Source of the DNA: Saccopteryx bilineata
Taxonomy: Eukaryota; Chordata; Mammalia; Chiroptera; Emballonuridae
DNA length: 64,000 bases
Direction: 5' to 3'
NCBI RefSeq assembly: GCF_036850765.1
Contig: NC_089492.1
Location: 101,885,022 to 101,949,021, forward strand
Under the pieces are notes generated by a model, which searched no databases, was not told where the DNA came from, and saw only the letters and a program-made list of their open reading frames with translations. Shown in pieces: positions 1 through 10,736 of the stretch. The translations under genes were made by a program, and so were the position numbers. Each line of letters starts with the position of its first letter. Positions within the stretch are counted from its first letter, which is position 1.

Positions 1-692
1 TCATTCAAATAAATACTTCAGTGTGTATTTCCAAATACCAAGGACTCTGTCTTACATACCACTGTATAATTATAAAGTCAGGAAAGTTACCACTGATGTA
101 ACATTATTACTTAATGCACAGCCCATACTCAGCTTTCACCAACTGTCCCAATTCTACATTATACAATAGCATTTCCATCCCAGTCCAGAATTCAATCCAT
201 ATTCACACATTGCATTTACTTATCTTTTTATATTTTGTTTTAGGCAGCTTTCAAGACGGTTCCCTGATATTCAACTCCTAGTACTCATGTACTTATGTAA
301 TCCTTTCTCCTTGAGTCTAGAATTCACTGATGATTCTTGTCTGTATCAATTATCACTAAACTTATTCACTGCTCAAATGACTAAGTTGTGTGAAAAAGTA
401 TTTTTCATCTTTATGCAATCAAAAATTTTAAAAACCGGGCTTAATAGTGTACTATTAAGTGCTCAATGTCCCATGGACATTGGAACATATTCATGGACAG
501 CTTATACCTCTAAATTAAATTAAATCTTTCCTAATTTTGTATTTAAGGGTTAAAAATCCCTGTATTTAAATATAAATAAAAATAAAATAGCATTTAGCTT
601 TATCCCAGATAGTAAGGATAAGTATTTTCAGAAGCTGTTATTTTGAATTATGTTTAATTGTATAAAGAGATATATGCATATACACAAATATA
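1..692. other. unassigned intronic sequence
   Basis: AT-rich sequence with no repeat or exon that I recognise. The 78-codon ORF at 287..523 has no family resemblance and lies in the intron of an opposite-strand gene. Confidence 0.5.
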
Positions 693-765
693 CTGCTCAC
701 AAAAATTAGGGGATATTTTATAGCTTCATGTTTATTTTGAAATATCCCCTAATTTTTGTGAGCAG
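693..765. mobile_element. Tc1/mariner hairpin MITE
   Basis: A 73-bp near-perfect palindrome: the outer 26 bases of each arm (starting CTGCTCACAAAAATTAGGGG) are identical, and TA dinucleotides flank both ends (691-692 and 766-767). This is the architecture of MADE1-like mariner MITEs, which are little more than two terminal repeats head to head. The near-identity of the arms suggests a fairly recent insertion. I do not name the family. Confidence 0.85.
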
Positions 766-767
766 TA

Positions 768-1029
768 TATTTATGTGATGGGTATAACCATGGTATGAAA
801 TGTATTTCCTGCTATGTGTTGTGATCACCAGTTATGAAAAATAATGATCTAGGACAATTATAGTGGTACTCATTACATTTATTCAATTATGGAAAATGAA
901 AAGTATAAATCTGCTGGGGGTTTCAGAAAGATTTCACTGCTCTTAAATACAAACCTCTATGAAGAGCTGGACTTTTATTCTTTCAATTCAAGAATAACTG
1001 CTGGAACCAGGGTAAACATTGTAATCATG
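768..1029. other. unassigned intronic sequence
   Basis: AT-rich, no recognised element. Confidence 0.4.
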
Positions 1030-1250
1030 TGACTGGCACTAGTCTGAGGACACAGCTGAGTCACTGAGCATGGCAGGTGGCACACAAGGAAAAACTCTAG
1101 TTCTTCATGATACTCTTGAAATCCAATTGTATTAACTAGTTCTAGAGTCAACCTTCCTCTGATGTTCTTGTAATATTTTCTTACTGTTTAATAAATTTCC
1201 TATTGTTTAAGCCACTAGGAATTGGGATTTCTAATGTCTTTCTAACTGAA
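1030..1250 (+). mobile_element. MaLR/MLT1-like LTR 3' end
   Basis: The segment has the layout of the 3' part of an ancient ERVL-MaLR LTR: TGAGCATGGCAGGTGGCACA, then a TTTAATAAATTTCC polyadenylation region followed by TATTGTTTAAGCCACTAGG. The 5' part is not recognisable. Age and divergence make the subfamily uncertain. Confidence 0.5.
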
Positions 1251-1635
1251 ACAAATAATTTTATTTAGGGGTTTAAAGTCTAGTAGGAAGATGACAATAA
1301 AAACAATAACCACACTATAAAAAATCCTTGATATTTTACTGTCAGGCATTGCTATAAGACTTTATGATATTATCTAATTTAATCCTCACAATTATATATA
1401 ATATGTATATTATTTCAGGTAGTGTCTTCATATATAAGATTTTATTCTAAGGAAACAGTAAGACATATGTGAAAAGGTGTGTGTGCGCGTACATGTGTTC
1501 ACGTGTGAGTATTCAATTTAAAAATTTACCCAGAGGAGAATTATACAAATAAATTATAAAACAGACACATATGAACTATTAAGAAGTCATTAAAAAGTAT
1601 CAGGTAAGGTAAAAGACATTTTACCAAAATACTTC

Positions 1636-1637
1636 TT

Positions 1638-1700
<63 letters not shown>
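1636..1700. repeat. compound (CT)n(CA)n microsatellite
   Basis: About 13 CT units (1635-1660) run directly into 20 uninterrupted CA units (1661-1700). It is a typical compound mammalian microsatellite, likely to vary in length between individuals. Confidence 0.97.
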
Positions 1701-1701
<1 letters not shown>

Positions 1702-1852
1702 GTCAAAGATAACATACTGAGTTGAAATACTTTTTAATTCCTCTAACAGCTAAATTTCTACAAGGATTGCTGTCATCAATAATCCTGGATTTTACCTAAA
1801 TTCTTCCCCAACATTTTGCTTAGAAAACTACTAAAGGGTGAACACTGTTTTC

Positions 1853-2045
1853 TTTCTTTCTTTTTCTTTTTTTCTTCAGATTTTATTTATTGATGAGAGA
1901 GAGAGAGAGAGAGAGAGAGAAGGGGAGAGACGAGGAGTGGGAAGCATCAACTTGTTGCCTTGACTGGGCAAGACCAGGATTTAGAACTGGCAACCTCAGC
2001 ATTCCAGGCTGAAGTCCACCCACTGCGCCACCACAGGTCAGGCAA
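1853..2045 (-). mobile_element. VES-type tRNA-derived SINE
   Basis: Read on the minus strand it begins GCCTGACCTGTGGTGGCGCA, carries a B-box-like segment, then AAGGCA..TTGATGCTTCC, a CT-rich tract and an A-rich tail (here a (GA)n and T-rich start). Flanking AACACTGTTTTC (1841-1852) and AACACTATTTTC (2049-2060) form a target-site duplication with one mismatch. Several diverged positions suggest an older copy. Confidence 0.88.
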
Positions 2046-2169
2046 GTTAACACTATTTTCTAAAAGTAAAATTCATATATGTTTAGGGGAGGAAATACTG
2101 AACAAAGTTCAATATTGTCCCCATAATAATGTCTTCAACATTAATTTGGGTGCATTGATTTTGTCATTC

Positions 2170-2300
2170 TAAAAACTTTTCTAAGCAACTATTATGTACT
2201 AGACACCGTGCTCATTTGCTAGGTGCTGAAAGTACAGGAAAAAGCATATGCACTACATGTCTTCAAGAAGCTCAGTTTACACTTGTTGAAAGCTATTTGT
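2170..2300. repeat. ancient mammalian interspersed repeat fragment
   Basis: The run AACTATTATGTACTAGACACCGTGCTC..GCTAGGTGCTGAAAGTACAG matches the widespread pattern 'CTACTATGTGCCAGGCACTGTGCTAGGTGCTGGGGATACA' of old mammalian repeats (L2/MIR era). Class not settled. Confidence 0.45.
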
Positions 2301-3139
2301 GACACACTGCGCTATTGGCAGTCACAGTATCAGAGACAAGAGGATCCCAAGACTGACTATGCTAATTGTCAAAGACTTGAAGCCAGAAAAAATGAATTGT
2401 TCCATTTTTTAAGTTACCTAACTCTGAATTTTTTGGCAAGTTATTTGAATTGTATAAACAGTCTGTTTTGAATTCAAGAAAATATTGTTTGGACCATTAT
2501 ATTTTTATCTAAATTTTATAAGATTTTTAAGAAGGAATATAAACAGTCATTTATGCTAGTCAGCTTTTTTGAGGTCAGAATCCACATTTTTATTGTTACT
2601 CTACCACAAGCTTCCGAAGAATTGCTGCTCTTCTCTTTTCTGTCCTGAAGCACTAAAATTATCTCACAATTATTTTTTAAAAGTCCTTCCAGATGAAACA
2701 TTGTCTGTGGACTACAGCTACAGAAACAAAATTTCATGGTGCATATTCCATATTAAACTTTTAAGTTTATTCGCCAGTGGTTTTCTGATGTAATATTCTT
2801 GAGTATTTTCTTCAGCAATTTTCACTCACTTGTGTCCCTTCCTGTCTCTATTGCCAAAATACAAAATATAGTTAGAAACTACAGATGCAAAAAAACTTTA
2901 CAGGGAAAGCTAACTTCAAATAAAGCAAGTTCATTTCCTCATCTTGCATCTATTTTTCTTTGACTGACATGTGACAGTTTAAGAGTAATCCAAGAGAGCG
3001 TGTGTTAAATGACCCATGAATGACAGCTGACAGAAGAACAGAAAATATTTGAGAACACAGAATATATGTGCTTAAGGGTAGCTCCTGCTCCAATTCTTGA
3101 AATCCAGTACATAATAGGTCTTTACAGACACCCTTTAAA
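2301..3139. other. unassigned intronic sequence
   Basis: Unique-looking AT-rich sequence; the short ORFs on both strands resemble nothing known to me. Confidence 0.4.
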
Positions 3140-3434
3140 GATTAAAGCAGTGGTTCTCAAACTTTTTGAAGTCGGGGCACATTTAAAATCCTACAAATAA
3201 TTGTAGGTGCACTATATACAAATTTCTGAGAAATGTTATAATAATTAAGTCAAATATTAAAGAAAAAAATAGAAAGTCCAAGCATGCTTTTATGGTAAAC
3301 AAAATAAATACAACAAAATTAAATTTATTCTGACATTAAATAACATTTTTATGTTACATTTTTTGAGTTATGCTTTTTAGAATTCATAAAAAGAGGAGTT
3401 AAAAAGTAAAAAAACGACAAAAAATTATCTTTAT

Positions 3435-3459
3435 ACACAAACACACACACACACACACA
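3435..3459. repeat. (AC)n microsatellite
   Basis: About eleven AC units, nearly perfect, inside the hAT element. Confidence 0.95.
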
Positions 3460-3760
3460 TTCTTAGTAAGATTTAGTAAATTTGGCAGGTCCTGGTGTGA
3501 ATGTGTTTTTTCATTCTTATGTTTATGAGAAACATGAGCCTGATGTGTCCTAGCGATTTCTTCAATGTTTGGGCATATATTTGAAAGGCAAACTCTCATT
3601 TCCTCGTCAATACATTGAAGAATTCCTCTCTTGAGTTGAGTGCAGAAATACCCCCCTCCCCATACATATCATCTTAACTTTACACCAAACAAAGGATAAA
3701 AGAAAGCCTCCAGTCTTTCCGGGGGACATGGGAGGTAGTGTAAACAATCCAGCACCACAG

Positions 3761-3879
3761 CCTGACCTGTGGTGGCGCAGTGGAATAAAGCGTCAACCTG
3801 GGACGCTGAGGTTGCCTGTTCGATACCCTGGGCTTGCCTGGTCAAGGCACATATGGGAGTTGATGCTTCCTGCTCCTCC

Positions 3880-3931
<52 letters not shown>

Positions 3932-3982
3932 CTGAAAATTGAATAAAATCTTAAAAAAAAAAAAAAACCTTCTAAAAACAAA
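3761..3982 (+). mobile_element. VES-type SINE nested in hAT element
   Basis: Intact head GCCTGACCTGTGGTGGCGCA, body GGGCTTGCCTGGTCAAGGCA, a 40-bp CT tract and an A-tail. Both sides carry the perfect 19-bp duplication AAACAATCCAGCACCACAG (3742-3760 and 3983-4001), the product of L1-driven target-primed insertion. It must be younger than the host hAT element. Confidence 0.96.
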
Positions 3983-4160
3983 AAACAATCCAGCACCACA
4001 GCTTAACAGCCTTTTGTAACCTAATCAGGCAAGTGAGGTGGGGGGTTGGGCAGACTGTCAGCTTACAGCCAATTCTCTGGAATAACATAGAGCGCACCTG
4101 GAATTCTCTAGGATGCACCAATGCACCCTGGCACACACTTTGAGAACCACTGGACTAAGG

Positions 4161-4880
4161 CAACGTTCAGCATTATAAAAGACTGTATTTAATTTTAAAA
4201 CAACTTTTATTTTCTAGCTCTAATAGATCACAGGTATTTACATATAATGGGACAAATATTCTTGAACAAGATTAAAAAAATATTTCTTCATAAGCACATT
4301 CTTTTAAAACCATTTTTTTTCACGCCAGCAGAACAATTTCATTTTTTAAATGCATAAACAATACAATGAGCAACTCATTGTACCCATGGGACTCTAGGAT
4401 TAAGACAGCAAAGGGCATTATTAGTCTTTCAGCACTGGAGGGATTTTCTAGATCTGGAAACATCAAGTATGGCCAGTGGTCATAAGAGGAAAGAAACAAC
4501 ACAGGAAAAGATTCTCTTGGTAAATCCTCCTCCTCTGACAAAGAACATAGAAAGTGTGCTGAAGACTACTTTATTGGTATCTCACTATTTAGGCACCCAG
4601 TTTACATTAACTTGTGCTATTTAACCTCAATCAATTTATTCAAATTACTTGACAGAAAGATCCCCGAGATAATGATTGTCTTCTTTGTTCTGCACAAGAC
4701 AAATGGAAACTCATTTTTAAAACCTAACCTTCCACCCTGACTCCAAGGTAAGAGTTTCCCCCAATCCTCAGGCATGGATCTACTGAGAGGTTTCAAAGGA
4801 GTGCCCACAGTTGTTCAGTGAGGTCTCCCCAGTCTGAATGGCCAGAACCCCTATGTTCCCAGGGCACTGTATAGCCTTGG
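4161..4880. other. unassigned intronic sequence
   Basis: No repeat recognised; the two minus-strand ORFs (4320-4541, 4617-4808) show no family match. Confidence 0.4.
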
Positions 4881-5650
4881 GAATCACCACTCAGATCACA
4901 AAGCTCCACCAGCTTTTCTATGCTTGGATTATAAATGTGCACCTTAACATCTGGTCAAAGACGTTTTTGAAAGAAACAAGACTTCTACTTTTAGCTGTGA
5001 TGGAGTAATTGGTACCAGAACTCTTTCCTCACAACAAACAACTATAAAATTGGCAAAATATTTGGAAACTAAGTCTCTATGTTAGACAACAGGTACTGCA
5101 GGACAATGATCACAGAGATAGGGGAACTACACAATTTTCCACGATCTCTGTTTGAGGACACTTGATAGACTGTGGCACAGGGAGGCGGGACAAGCAGAGT
5201 ACAGCAGTCTTACTGAGCTGGGGAAGAAGATATGAGTTCAGAACTGCTGAAATGACTGGAATTTTAAGAGTAAAATACTAGAAAGAATGGGACTACAAAG
5301 ATTTGTACGAGACCCTTTTAAGTATTTGGCTAAATTCTAAGCTGCATACACCGAGGGCACTAGAACAAGACTGTATAAGACCCGGCAGAAAACAGCTGTC
5401 TGGAAGTTGTGGGCTATATAGGGGGCCTTCAGGTTATGACACAGATCTGTTCCTACAACAGTGACATAACCTGAATTCTGGCATAAGGTGAAACACACCC
5501 TAGTCTTAGTCACTCACCTATGCTAATACAGTTATAAAATCATAATCTAGAACATAAAAACACAACCAAGCCATAGAAAAAGGAAAAGGACATAAATATA
5601 CTGCACTGTACATTGTACTGCAGTAACAGAAATGACAAAAAATGAGTGTG

Positions 5651-5850
5651 GCCTGACCTGTGGTGGCGCAGTGGATAAAGCATCGACCTGGAATGCTGAG
5701 GTTGCCAGTTCAAAACCCTGGCCTTGCCCAGTCAAGGCACATATGAAAGTTGAAGCTTCCTGCTCCTCTCCCCTTCTCTCTCTCTCTCTCTCTCTCTCTC
5801 CCTCTCTCTCCCCTCCTTCTAAAAATAAATAAATATAAATAAATAAATAA
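5651..5850 (+). mobile_element. VES-type SINE
   Basis: Full-length head GCCTGACCTGTGGTGGCGCA, CT tract and an AAATAAAT-rich tail. Target duplication is weak (AATGAGTGTG versus AATAAGTGTA). Nested in the Tigger-like element. Confidence 0.92.
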
Positions 5851-6141
5851 GTGTAAAAAAAATCCCTTACCTTTATTCCTGTGGTTGGCTTGCACACTGG
5901 AAGGGGCATTGCAAGGTGGGAGAGAGTGACCTATTGGGAAGAGAAAGCTGGAGAGGCAGGAGAACCTGCAGAAGGTGCTGGAGCTACTGGGCAGGTGAAT
6001 CAGGATTGCCTAAGGAGCATGCAGGAGACGCTGGAGATGATATTACTTGTACTATAGGTGTTTCATCTTGAGAAGCAGCTAATATAGAGAGTACAAGATC
6101 TGTTGCAGACGTCTCTACCTTCTTAAAAGAATTGTTCCAGG

Positions 6142-6517
6142 GCCCTGGCCGGTTGGCTCAGCGGTAGAGCGTCGGCCTAGCGTGCGGAGGACCCGGGTTC
6201 GATTCCCGGCCAGGGCACACAGGAGAAGCGCCCATTTGCTTCTCCACCCCTCCGCCGCGCTTTCCTCTCTGTCTCTCTCGTCCCCTCCCGCAGCCAAGGC
6301 TCCATTGGAGCAAAGATGGCCCGGGCGCTGGGCATGGCTCTGTGGCCTCTGCCTCAGGCGCTAGAGTGGCTCTGGTCGCAACATGGCGACGCCCAGGATG
6401 GGCAGAGCATCGCCCCTGGTGGGCGTGCCGGGTAGATCCCAGTCGGGCGCATGCGGGAGTCTGTCTGACTGTCTCTCCCTGTTTCCAGCTTCAGAAAAAT
6501 GGAAGAAAAAAAAAAAA
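6142..6517 (+). mobile_element. long bat tRNA SINE (GCCAAGGCTCC body)
   Basis: The head GCCCTGGCCGGTTGGCTCAG has a pol III A box (TGGCTCAGCGGTAGAGC) and B box (GGGTTCGATTCCC). It is followed by the body typical of this subfamily (AGCCAAGGCTCCATTGGAGC, CGGGCGCATGCGGGAGTCTG) and an A-tail. The 17-bp duplication AAAAGAATTGTTCCAGG flanks it perfectly. The ORFs at 6115-6614 on both strands are accidental read-through. Confidence 0.96.
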
Positions 6518-6879
6518 AAAAGAATTGTTCCAGGCTAGTGTGGAAGGTTGATGACTTCTCTTTCAAAATCTGCCAATAGCATTGCAAGACATCCATAACA
6601 ACCAAAACATTCACACCTCAATTTTTTCTAGGTTTCTTTGGGAGTGAGCATCGTATGTTGAGACTGTCGTAACCCGAGGACCCCCTGTACAGATTCCTGA
6701 GATTGCATGGAGTTGAAGACATAGGATGTTCTACCAGTCATAGTGGGGAGACTTCACTGAACACCAGATACTCTACTGAAGACTCAGAAAGGCCAGGCCT
6801 TAAAAATGAAGCTATTCTAGTCCTGGAGTAAATAATACTTTACACTCATTCTAACAAAGTTTCTAAAACAATCCTTATC

Positions 6880-7925
6880 CAGATGGTTTCACTGGTATAT
6901 TCCATCAAATATTTGAGGAGGAAATTATAGCAATTCTCTACAATTCTTTCCAGAAGACAGAAGCAGCTTCATTCAAAATAGCCAAAACAGAGACATTCTT
7001 CAGTAGGTGAGTGGATAAACTGTGGTAAATCAAGAAAATTTAATATTATTATGTGCTAAAAAAATGTGCTGTCAAGCCATGAAAATATAAGGAAGAACCA
7101 TAAAGGCATATTACTATGTGAAAGAAGTCAATCTAAAAAGGCTGCATACTGTACGATTCCAACTCTTAACACATTCTGGGAAAGGCAAAACTATGTAGAT
7201 AATAAAAAGATCTGTTTGCCAGGGGTTAGAGGTGAAGGAGGGAGAAATCAGCACAGAACAGAGAATTTTGGGGGTAGTAAAACTATTCTGTATGATACTC
7301 TAAATGATAGATACCTGTCATTTTACATTTGTCAAAACTCAAAAATACAGCCTGACCAGGCGGTGGCGCAGTGGATAGAGTGTCGGACTGGGATGCTGAG
7401 GACCCAGGTTCGAGACCCAAGGTCGCCAGCTTGAGCGCGGGCTCATCAGGTTTGAGCAAAGTTCACCAGCTTGGACCCAAGGTCGCTGGCTCGAGCAAGG
7501 GGTTACTCGGTCTGCTGAAGGCCCACAGTCAGGGCACATATGAGAAAGCAATCAATGAGCAACTAAGGTGCCACAACAAAAAACTGATGATTGATGCTTC
7601 TCATCTCTCTCCGTTCCTGTCTCTCTGTCCCTATCTATCCCTCTCTCTGACTCTCTGTCTCTTTTAAAAAAAATAACAATAATAATAACTAAAAAAAATA
7701 CACAACACCAAGACTGAACCTTAATATAATCTATGAACTTTGGGTGATAATAATGTGTCAATATACAGTCACTGGTTGTAACACTTTGGGGGGCATGTTG
7801 ATAGTAGGAGAGATTGTGAATATGTGGGAGTCAGTAGGGATGCTGCTGTCTTACTTTCCACTCACTATTATTGTGAACCTAAAAACTGTTCAAAAAATAA
7901 ATGTCTGTAAAGTTTAAAGTTTATT
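6880..7925 (+). mobile_element. L1M 3' end, split by a SINE
   Basis: Left of the SINE the text follows the old L1 3' end (GGATAAACTGTGGTA, TACGATTCCAACTCTTAACA, TTTGCCAGGGGTTAGAGG). Right of it comes CAACACCAAGACTGAACC, CTTTGGGTGATAATAATGTG, GAACCTAAAAACTGTTCAAA, the standard L1M terminus. The missing middle relative to 4940-6840 means either an internal deletion or two separate copies. Confidence 0.78.
7350..7693 (+). mobile_element. long bat SINE with GCTTGAGC modules
   Basis: Head CCTGACCAGGCGGTGGCGCA, B box region GGTTCGAGACCC, then repeated GGTCGCCAGCTTGAGC-type modules, GGGCACATATGAGAAAGCAA and a CT-rich 3' part. Short duplication AAAAATACA at both ends. Confidence 0.9.
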
Positions 7926-10380
7926 TTAAAAACAATAACAATTCTTACAAGATTCAATCTGATCTAACAGTAAATTAACTGACTGCCCTATGAAGTCAAC
8001 CCTCTTTAAAAGAAAACAACAAAATGTATACTCTCAATAACCTAACATCCACAATGTCCACCACACAGTAAAAAATAACTAGACATACAAAGAAGCCTGC
8101 AAATCTGGCCCATAACAGAGTGGTGGTTGAGAACAGGCAGTGAAGAGAAATCAACCTAGGATAACCCAGGTATTAAAAATAGTAGATAAGAACTTTAAAG
8201 CAGCTCCAAGACATAAAGGAAAAAACAGTCATAAATGACTCAATGAAAAATAGCAGCAGAGAAATGGGAGATATAATTTTTTAATGGAAATTCTGAACCT
8301 GAGAACTTAGAATCTATTAAGTAAAAATTTTACTGGACAGCTTTAAGAGCAGATTGGAAGTGAGCAGAAGAAAGGGTAGATGAACATGAATGAAGTTCAA
8401 CAAAAATTATCCTATCTAAAGAATAGAGAGAAAGCAGAGAGAAAGAAAAAAGCAGATAATCAGTCACCTGTGGGAGAATACTGAAATATCTAAATATGTG
8501 TAAGCAGAGAAGAGAGAATAGGGTAGATAAATATTTGAAGAGGCAATGGCCAAAATTTCCTAAATATTTTGAAAAACTAAGTAAATTTCAAGAAGGATAA
8601 ATACAAAGAAAACCATACCTAGGTATATTATATTCAACCACTGGAAAATGAAGAGAAAGAAAATAGTGAAAGTTAGCATAAAGAAAGAACACATTACAAA
8701 TGGATGAAGAACAATATAAAAAATGGCTAACTTCTTATCAGAAACAACACAGTCCAGAAGTCAATGAAATTACATCTTTAAAGTACAACAATATAAAAGT
8801 AGAAAATACTTATCAGTCCAAAATTCTATACCTTTCAAAGATGAAAAAAGAGGCATTTTCAGGTAAATAACTCATTGCCAGCAGACCTGTACTCCAAAAA
8901 AAAAAAAAAAATGTAGTTAAAAGGAATTCTTCAAGCCAAAGAAAATTGACACTAGATGGTTAATATGTATATGTGTCTGTGTATGGGTGTGTTAGGTTTA
9001 CTTAAAAGACACATGATCATTTAAAGCAAAAATCATAGCACTACACTTCGGGATTTATATATATGAAAAAAATCACTCAAAGAATGGAGGTGATATAATA
9101 TTAAGTCTAAGAAGACTGAAAAGATAAGAATATAAATTACAATCTCCAGAGTAACCACTAAAAATAATGCAAAGAAGTACAGGTAGAGTCTATAGGAATA
9201 TTAAAATGGAAAAAGTTTTTCCAAAACTGCCAAAAGAACAGAGGGCAGAAAGGCAGATGGGCATATAGGAAACAAAGAGTAAAATAGCAAACCTTAACTC
9301 AACCATATCAATGCACAAAATGTTAATGAAGTAAATGCTTCAATTAAAAGACAAAGATTATCAATCAAGACATACTTAAAGATATAACTATGTGCTGTCT
9401 ACAAGATACATATAGTAAATATATAAGAAACGAGTAAGTTGAAAATAACAGGATGGGAAACATATACCAGGCAAACATGAAGACTACAAAGACTAGAATG
9501 GCTATATTGATATCAGTCAAGAAAGACTTCAACACAAATACTACCAAATAATATGTGTATAGCCTAATTACAGAGCTTCAAAACACTTGTGCAATACAAC
9601 TACTAAGTATTTACCTGAGGGAAAATTTTATAGTATGCCCTCCCAAACCTTGTATAAGAATATTACAGCAGTTTTATTCATTAAAAGTCAAACTAGAAAT
9701 GGCTCGGGTGTCCATCAATAAGAGAATGGATTTAAAAATGGGACATATGCCCTGCTGGTGTCTCAGTAGATAGAGTGTCGGCCCGGCATATGGATGTCCT
9801 GGGTTTGATTCCCAGCCAGGGCACACAGGTGAAGCAACCATCTGCTTCTCTCCCCCCCTTTTCCTTCTTCCCCTACTGCAGCCAGTGGCTTGAATGGTTC
9901 GAGTGTGGCCCCAGACGCTGAGGATAGTTTGGTTGTTCTGAGTGCATCAGCTTTAAGCACTAAAAATAGCTGGGTACTATAAAGCATTGGCCCCAGATGG
10001 GGTTGCCAGGGGGATCCTGTTTGGGGTCAATGCAGTAGTCTGCCTCACTATCTCTCCTCCTCTTCCCTAAGAAAAGAAAAAATGACATGTCCGCATACTG
10101 TAATAATATTCGACAATAAAAAACTCCTCATATATGCAAAAACATGCACGAATCTCACAGACATTAGGCTGAAGAACTTGGGTGCAATGAGATACACATT
10201 GTATGGTTTCCTTTATGTTAATTCCCAGAACAGACAAAAGTAACGTGTGGTGAAAAAATCAGAACAGCGATCTCTGGGATAACAGAATTGTTCTACATCT
10301 TAATAAATGTGGGTTATGGATTTGTCAAAACTTACTACCCTTTTCTATATGTAGATTATACCTAAAAAAAACTAAAAACC
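7926..10380 (+). mobile_element. L1M fragment(s), 5' region then 3' end
   Basis: 7926-9550 has phrases of old L1 5'/ORF1-region sequence (GCAATGGCCAAAATTTCCTA, TTCAGGTAAATAACTCATTG). 9600-10375 has 3'-end phrases (TATTACAGCAGTTTTATTCA, GTGTCCATCAATAAGAGAAT). Many stops and indels are present and nothing is coding. A SINE at 9747-10078 splits the 3' part. Confidence 0.62.
9747..10078 (+). mobile_element. diverged long bat tRNA SINE
   Basis: Head GCCCTGCTGGTGTCTCAGTA with B box GGTTTGATTCCC, then a body that has drifted from the usual GCCAAGGCTCC form. Flanks AAAATGGGACAT / AAAATGACAT look like an old target duplication. Confidence 0.82.
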
Positions 10381-10612
10381 AAATCAAAGCTTAGCTTATG
10401 AACTATTAAGGCGGATAAGCATTTTAGAAGGGAACCATGATGTTCCTAACTACAGATCTCTCTCTGCCTCCACAGCCCGAGAGCAGGTGGCTGGGGTACA
10501 AAATAGCGACCACTCCTGGTTTTTTTGTACTTTGGAATCTGATTGTAGATGGCCTCCCCAGATGTCTCATCTCCTGAATCTGAAAGGTAATTCTTTTCTC
10601 CTCAGTCTAGAC

Positions 10613-10728
10613 CAGGGGTCTCAAACTGGCGGCCCCGGGCCGAACAATTTTGTGGATTAGTCTGCGGGCTGCACAAAATTGTTCGGCGGGCCGCACGCGG
10701 CCTGCGGGCCGCGAGTTTGAGACCCCTG
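10613..10728. mobile_element. compact GC-rich hAT MITE
   Basis: A 116-bp foldback element with 15-bp perfect ends CAGGGGTCTCAAACT / AGTTTGAGACCCCTG. A second internal pair (GAACAATTTTGTG / CACAAAATTGTTC) lets the whole element form a hairpin. A perfect 8-bp duplication GTCTAGAC, itself palindromic, flanks it (10605-10612, 10729-10736). Confidence 0.94.
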
Positions 10729-10736
10729 GTCTAGAC

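Larger units (their letters stand above)
3148..4152. mobile_element. non-autonomous hAT transposon with nested SINE
   Basis: The ends are inverted: CAGTGGTTCTCAAACTTTTT at the left and ..ACTTTGAGAACCACTG at the right. The 8-bp flanks GATTAAAG (3140-3147) and GACTAAGG (4153-4160) agree at six of eight positions, as expected for a diverged hAT target-site duplication with TA at the centre. There is no transposase reading frame. A SINE (3761-3982) and an AC repeat (3435-3459) sit inside. Confidence 0.82.
5419..6687. mobile_element. Tigger/pogo-like DNA transposon, hosting two SINEs
   Basis: The left end reads TA-GGGGGCCTTCAGGTTATGA and the right end GTCGTAACCCGAGGACCCCC-TG followed by TA, so the ends are inverted repeats around TA, as in Tigger/pogo elements. 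The interior just inside the left end (CCTACAACAGTGACATAACC, CACACCCTAGTCTTAGTCAC, AAAGGACATAAATATACTGC) recurs almost word for word in the copy at 13717-14839. No transposase ORF survives. SINEs at 5651 and 6142 are later insertions. Confidence 0.78.
4940..6840 (+). mobile_element. L1M 5'-region fragment, split by a Tigger-like element
   Basis: The sequence AGCTGTGATGGAGTAATTGG..ATTGGCAAAATATTTGGAAA..CAACAGGTACTGCAGGACAA..ATGACTGGAATTTTAAGAGT follows the 5' untranslated region of old mammalian L1 (L1M). It is interrupted at 5419-6687 and continues after it. No intact ORF1 or ORF2 remains. Confidence 0.6.

Noticed and set aside
1636..1700. CRISPR-like direct repeats
   Set aside because: It is a dinucleotide microsatellite without spacers; the organism is a mammal.
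5547..5909. 120-codon minus-strand ORF with arginine/glutamate repeats
   Set aside because: The RERERE stretch is the antisense of the SINE CT tract.
6142..6220. tRNA gene (A box and B box present)
   Set aside because: The same head recurs many times with the same non-tRNA body, A-tail and target duplication, so these are tRNA-derived SINEs.
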